The position numbers and the translations under genes were made by a program. Shown piece after piece: positions 13,664-14,647 of a stretch of 14,647 nt of DNA (within the stretch, counting starts at the first letter, position 1; each line of letters starts with the position of its first letter). The notes below the pieces were generated by a model. It was not told the DNA's origin. It did not search any database and saw only the letters and a list, made by a program, of their open reading frames with translations. This DNA is from Candidatus Adiutrix sp. (GTDB lineage: Bacteria > Desulfobacterota > Desulfarculia > Adiutricales > Adiutricaceae), in the NCBI GenBank assembly GCA_031285975.1, contig JAITVE010000141.1:1-14647 (forward strand). The letters are read 5' to 3'.

Positions 13664-14647
13664 ATGAAAGCAAGCATCAAGTGGATAGAAGATTTCGTTG
13701 ACCTCAGCGGTCACACCCCTCAGCAAATCGCCGAAAAACTGACCATGGCCGGGCTGGAAGTGGAGAGCCTCAGCGACCGCTTCGCCCATCTGGAAAAAGT
13801 GGTTTCGGCCCGCCTGGTGAGCGTGGCGCCCATGCCCAAGAGCGACCACCTGAAAATCTGTCAGGTGGACGCGGGGGCCTTTGGCCGCTTCCAGGTGGTT
13901 TGCGGCGCGCCCAATGCCCGCGAGGGCATGGTGGCCCCCCTGGCCCTGGTGGGCGTGACCCTGCCGGGCGGCGTGACCATTGAGAGCGCCCAGCTTCGCG
14001 GGCACCAGTCCAACGGTATGCTCTGCTCTGAAGTGGAACTGGGCGTGGGCTCGGACGCGTCCGGCATTATGGATTTGAGCGTGGAGCCCGGCCTGACCAT
14101 GCGCGAGATTACCGGCAAGGAGGATTGGTGCCTGGAAGTGGGCATCACCCCCAACCGGCCCGACGGCCTGTCCATCGTCGGCTTGGCCCGCGACCTTTCG
14201 GCCCTCCTGAACCGTCCCCTCAAAACCCCCGGCGCCACGCCGGTGGAAAGCGGGCCGGATATCAACAGCCTGGCCCAGGTGAGCATCGAAGACCCGGACT
14301 ATTGCTACCGCTACGCGGCGCGGGTCATCACGGGCGTGAAAATCGGCCCCAGCCCGGCCTGGATGGCCGAACGCCTGGCCGCCGTGGGGATGCGCTCCAT
14401 CAACAACGTGGTGGACGTGACCAACTACGTGATGATGGAAATGGGCCTGCCCATGCACGCCTTTGACTTGGACACCGTGGCGGGCCGCCGCATTGTGGTG
14501 AAATCCTACCCCAAGGGCACCCATTTCACGACTCTGGACGGGCAGGAACGCGTGCTGCAAAACGACGTCAACCTGATGATCTGCGACGGTGAAAAGCCCG
14601 TGGGCCTGGCGGGCATCATGGGCGGCCTTAACTCGGAAATTGAGGAC
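13664..14647 (+). CDS. pheT: phenylalanyl-tRNA synthetase beta subunit (partial, 3' end beyond window)
   Basis: The large structural and editing subunit of PheRS. The first 328 codons are present, about 40 percent of the usual 800. It starts MKASIKWIEDFVDLSGHTP and shows the tRNA-binding (EMAP-like) domain at about residues 40-150, with KSDHLKICQVDAG, VVCGAPNAREGM and LRGHQSNGMLCSEVELG. It continues with EVGITPNRPDGLSIVGLARD and the start of the B3/B4 editing region, SINNVVDVTNYVMMEMGLPMHAFDLD. The start is supported by GGGGAG (13652-13657) six bases upstream. It is cotranscribed with pheS and has no internal break in the part seen. Confidence 0.98.
   Translation, partial: MKASIKWIEDFVDLSGHTPQQIAEKLTMAGLEVESLSDRFAHLEKVVSARLVSVAPMPKSDHLKICQVDAGAFGRFQVVCGAPNAREGMVAPLALVGVTLPGGVTIESAQLRGHQSNGMLCSEVELGVGSDASGIMDLSVEPGLTMREITGKEDWCLEVGITPNRPDGLSIVGLARDLSALLNRPLKTPGATPVESGPDINSLAQVSIEDPDYCYRYAARVITGVKIGPSPAWMAERLAAVGMRSINNVVDVTNYVMMEMGLPMHAFDLDTVAGRRIVVKSYPKGTHFTTLDGQERVLQNDVNLMICDGEKPVGLAGIMGGLNSEIED

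Noticed and set aside
1..14647. tRNA or rRNA genes
   Set aside because: No cloverleaf with a GGTTCGANTCC-type T-arm or rRNA-like segment was seen by eye on either strand; a covariance-model scan was not possible here.

Overview
This is a GC-rich (roughly 60 percent or more by eye) bacterial chromosome window with tightly packed, mostly overlapping genes. Double-membrane traits (a MacB/LolD-type ABC system, an ExeA-like protein, a TatABC operon, an AmpG permease) and the two-cluster Fe-S protein suggest a Gram-negative proteobacterium, perhaps an anaerobe of the deltaproteobacterial/Desulfobacterota type. The taxonomic guess is inference and weak.

Left half (1-6304, minus strand). Transcription runs from about 6330 leftward. 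A good extended -10 promoter (6337-6345) precedes a QueG-like two-[4Fe-4S] protein, followed by tatA, tatB and tatC. After tatC a second promoter (4296-4324) precedes a short AT-richer gene for a small exported or membrane protein. Next come a large periplasmic SH3-like/von Willebrand A (vWA) protein, an ABC ATPase and an FtsX/MacB-type permease that runs off the window. The last three genes overlap by 4 and 8 bases, so they very probably form one machine. A vWA partner next to a LolDE-like transporter recalls the PpkA-TagTS part of the type VI secretion phosphorylation pathway, but no kinase is in the window.

Middle (6369-6954, plus strand). A complete dinJ-yafQ toxin-antitoxin cassette lies here, with a near-ideal promoter whose spacer is filled by a perfect 8-bp inverted repeat, the likely autoregulatory operator.

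Right half (6963-14647, plus strand). A perfect 9-bp inverted repeat overlaps the -10 of a candidate promoter. It precedes an ExeA/GspA-like membrane protein whose Walker A and B motifs are both degenerate, translationally coupled to an AmpG-type muropeptide permease. trmD follows after 41 bases. The trmD-rplS gap (388 bases) holds a roughly 180-200 base nested palindromic repeat (35-base arms, MITE/REP-like) and a strong promoter for rplS. rplS is followed directly by rpmI, rplT, pheS and pheT, so the classical rimM-trmD-rplS and infC-rpmI-rplT-pheST clusters are joined here without rimM and infC.

The 248-base rplT-pheS gap holds three stem-loops, a short reading frame with tandem Phe codons (MQYFFTSIAGA) and a stem-loop with a T-rich tail just before pheS. 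This is the layout expected of a pheST leader-peptide attenuator.

The most interesting items are the pheST attenuator candidate, the vWA-ABC operon, the ExeA-like protein with degenerate ATPase motifs coupled to ampG, and the palindromic element between trmD and rplS.
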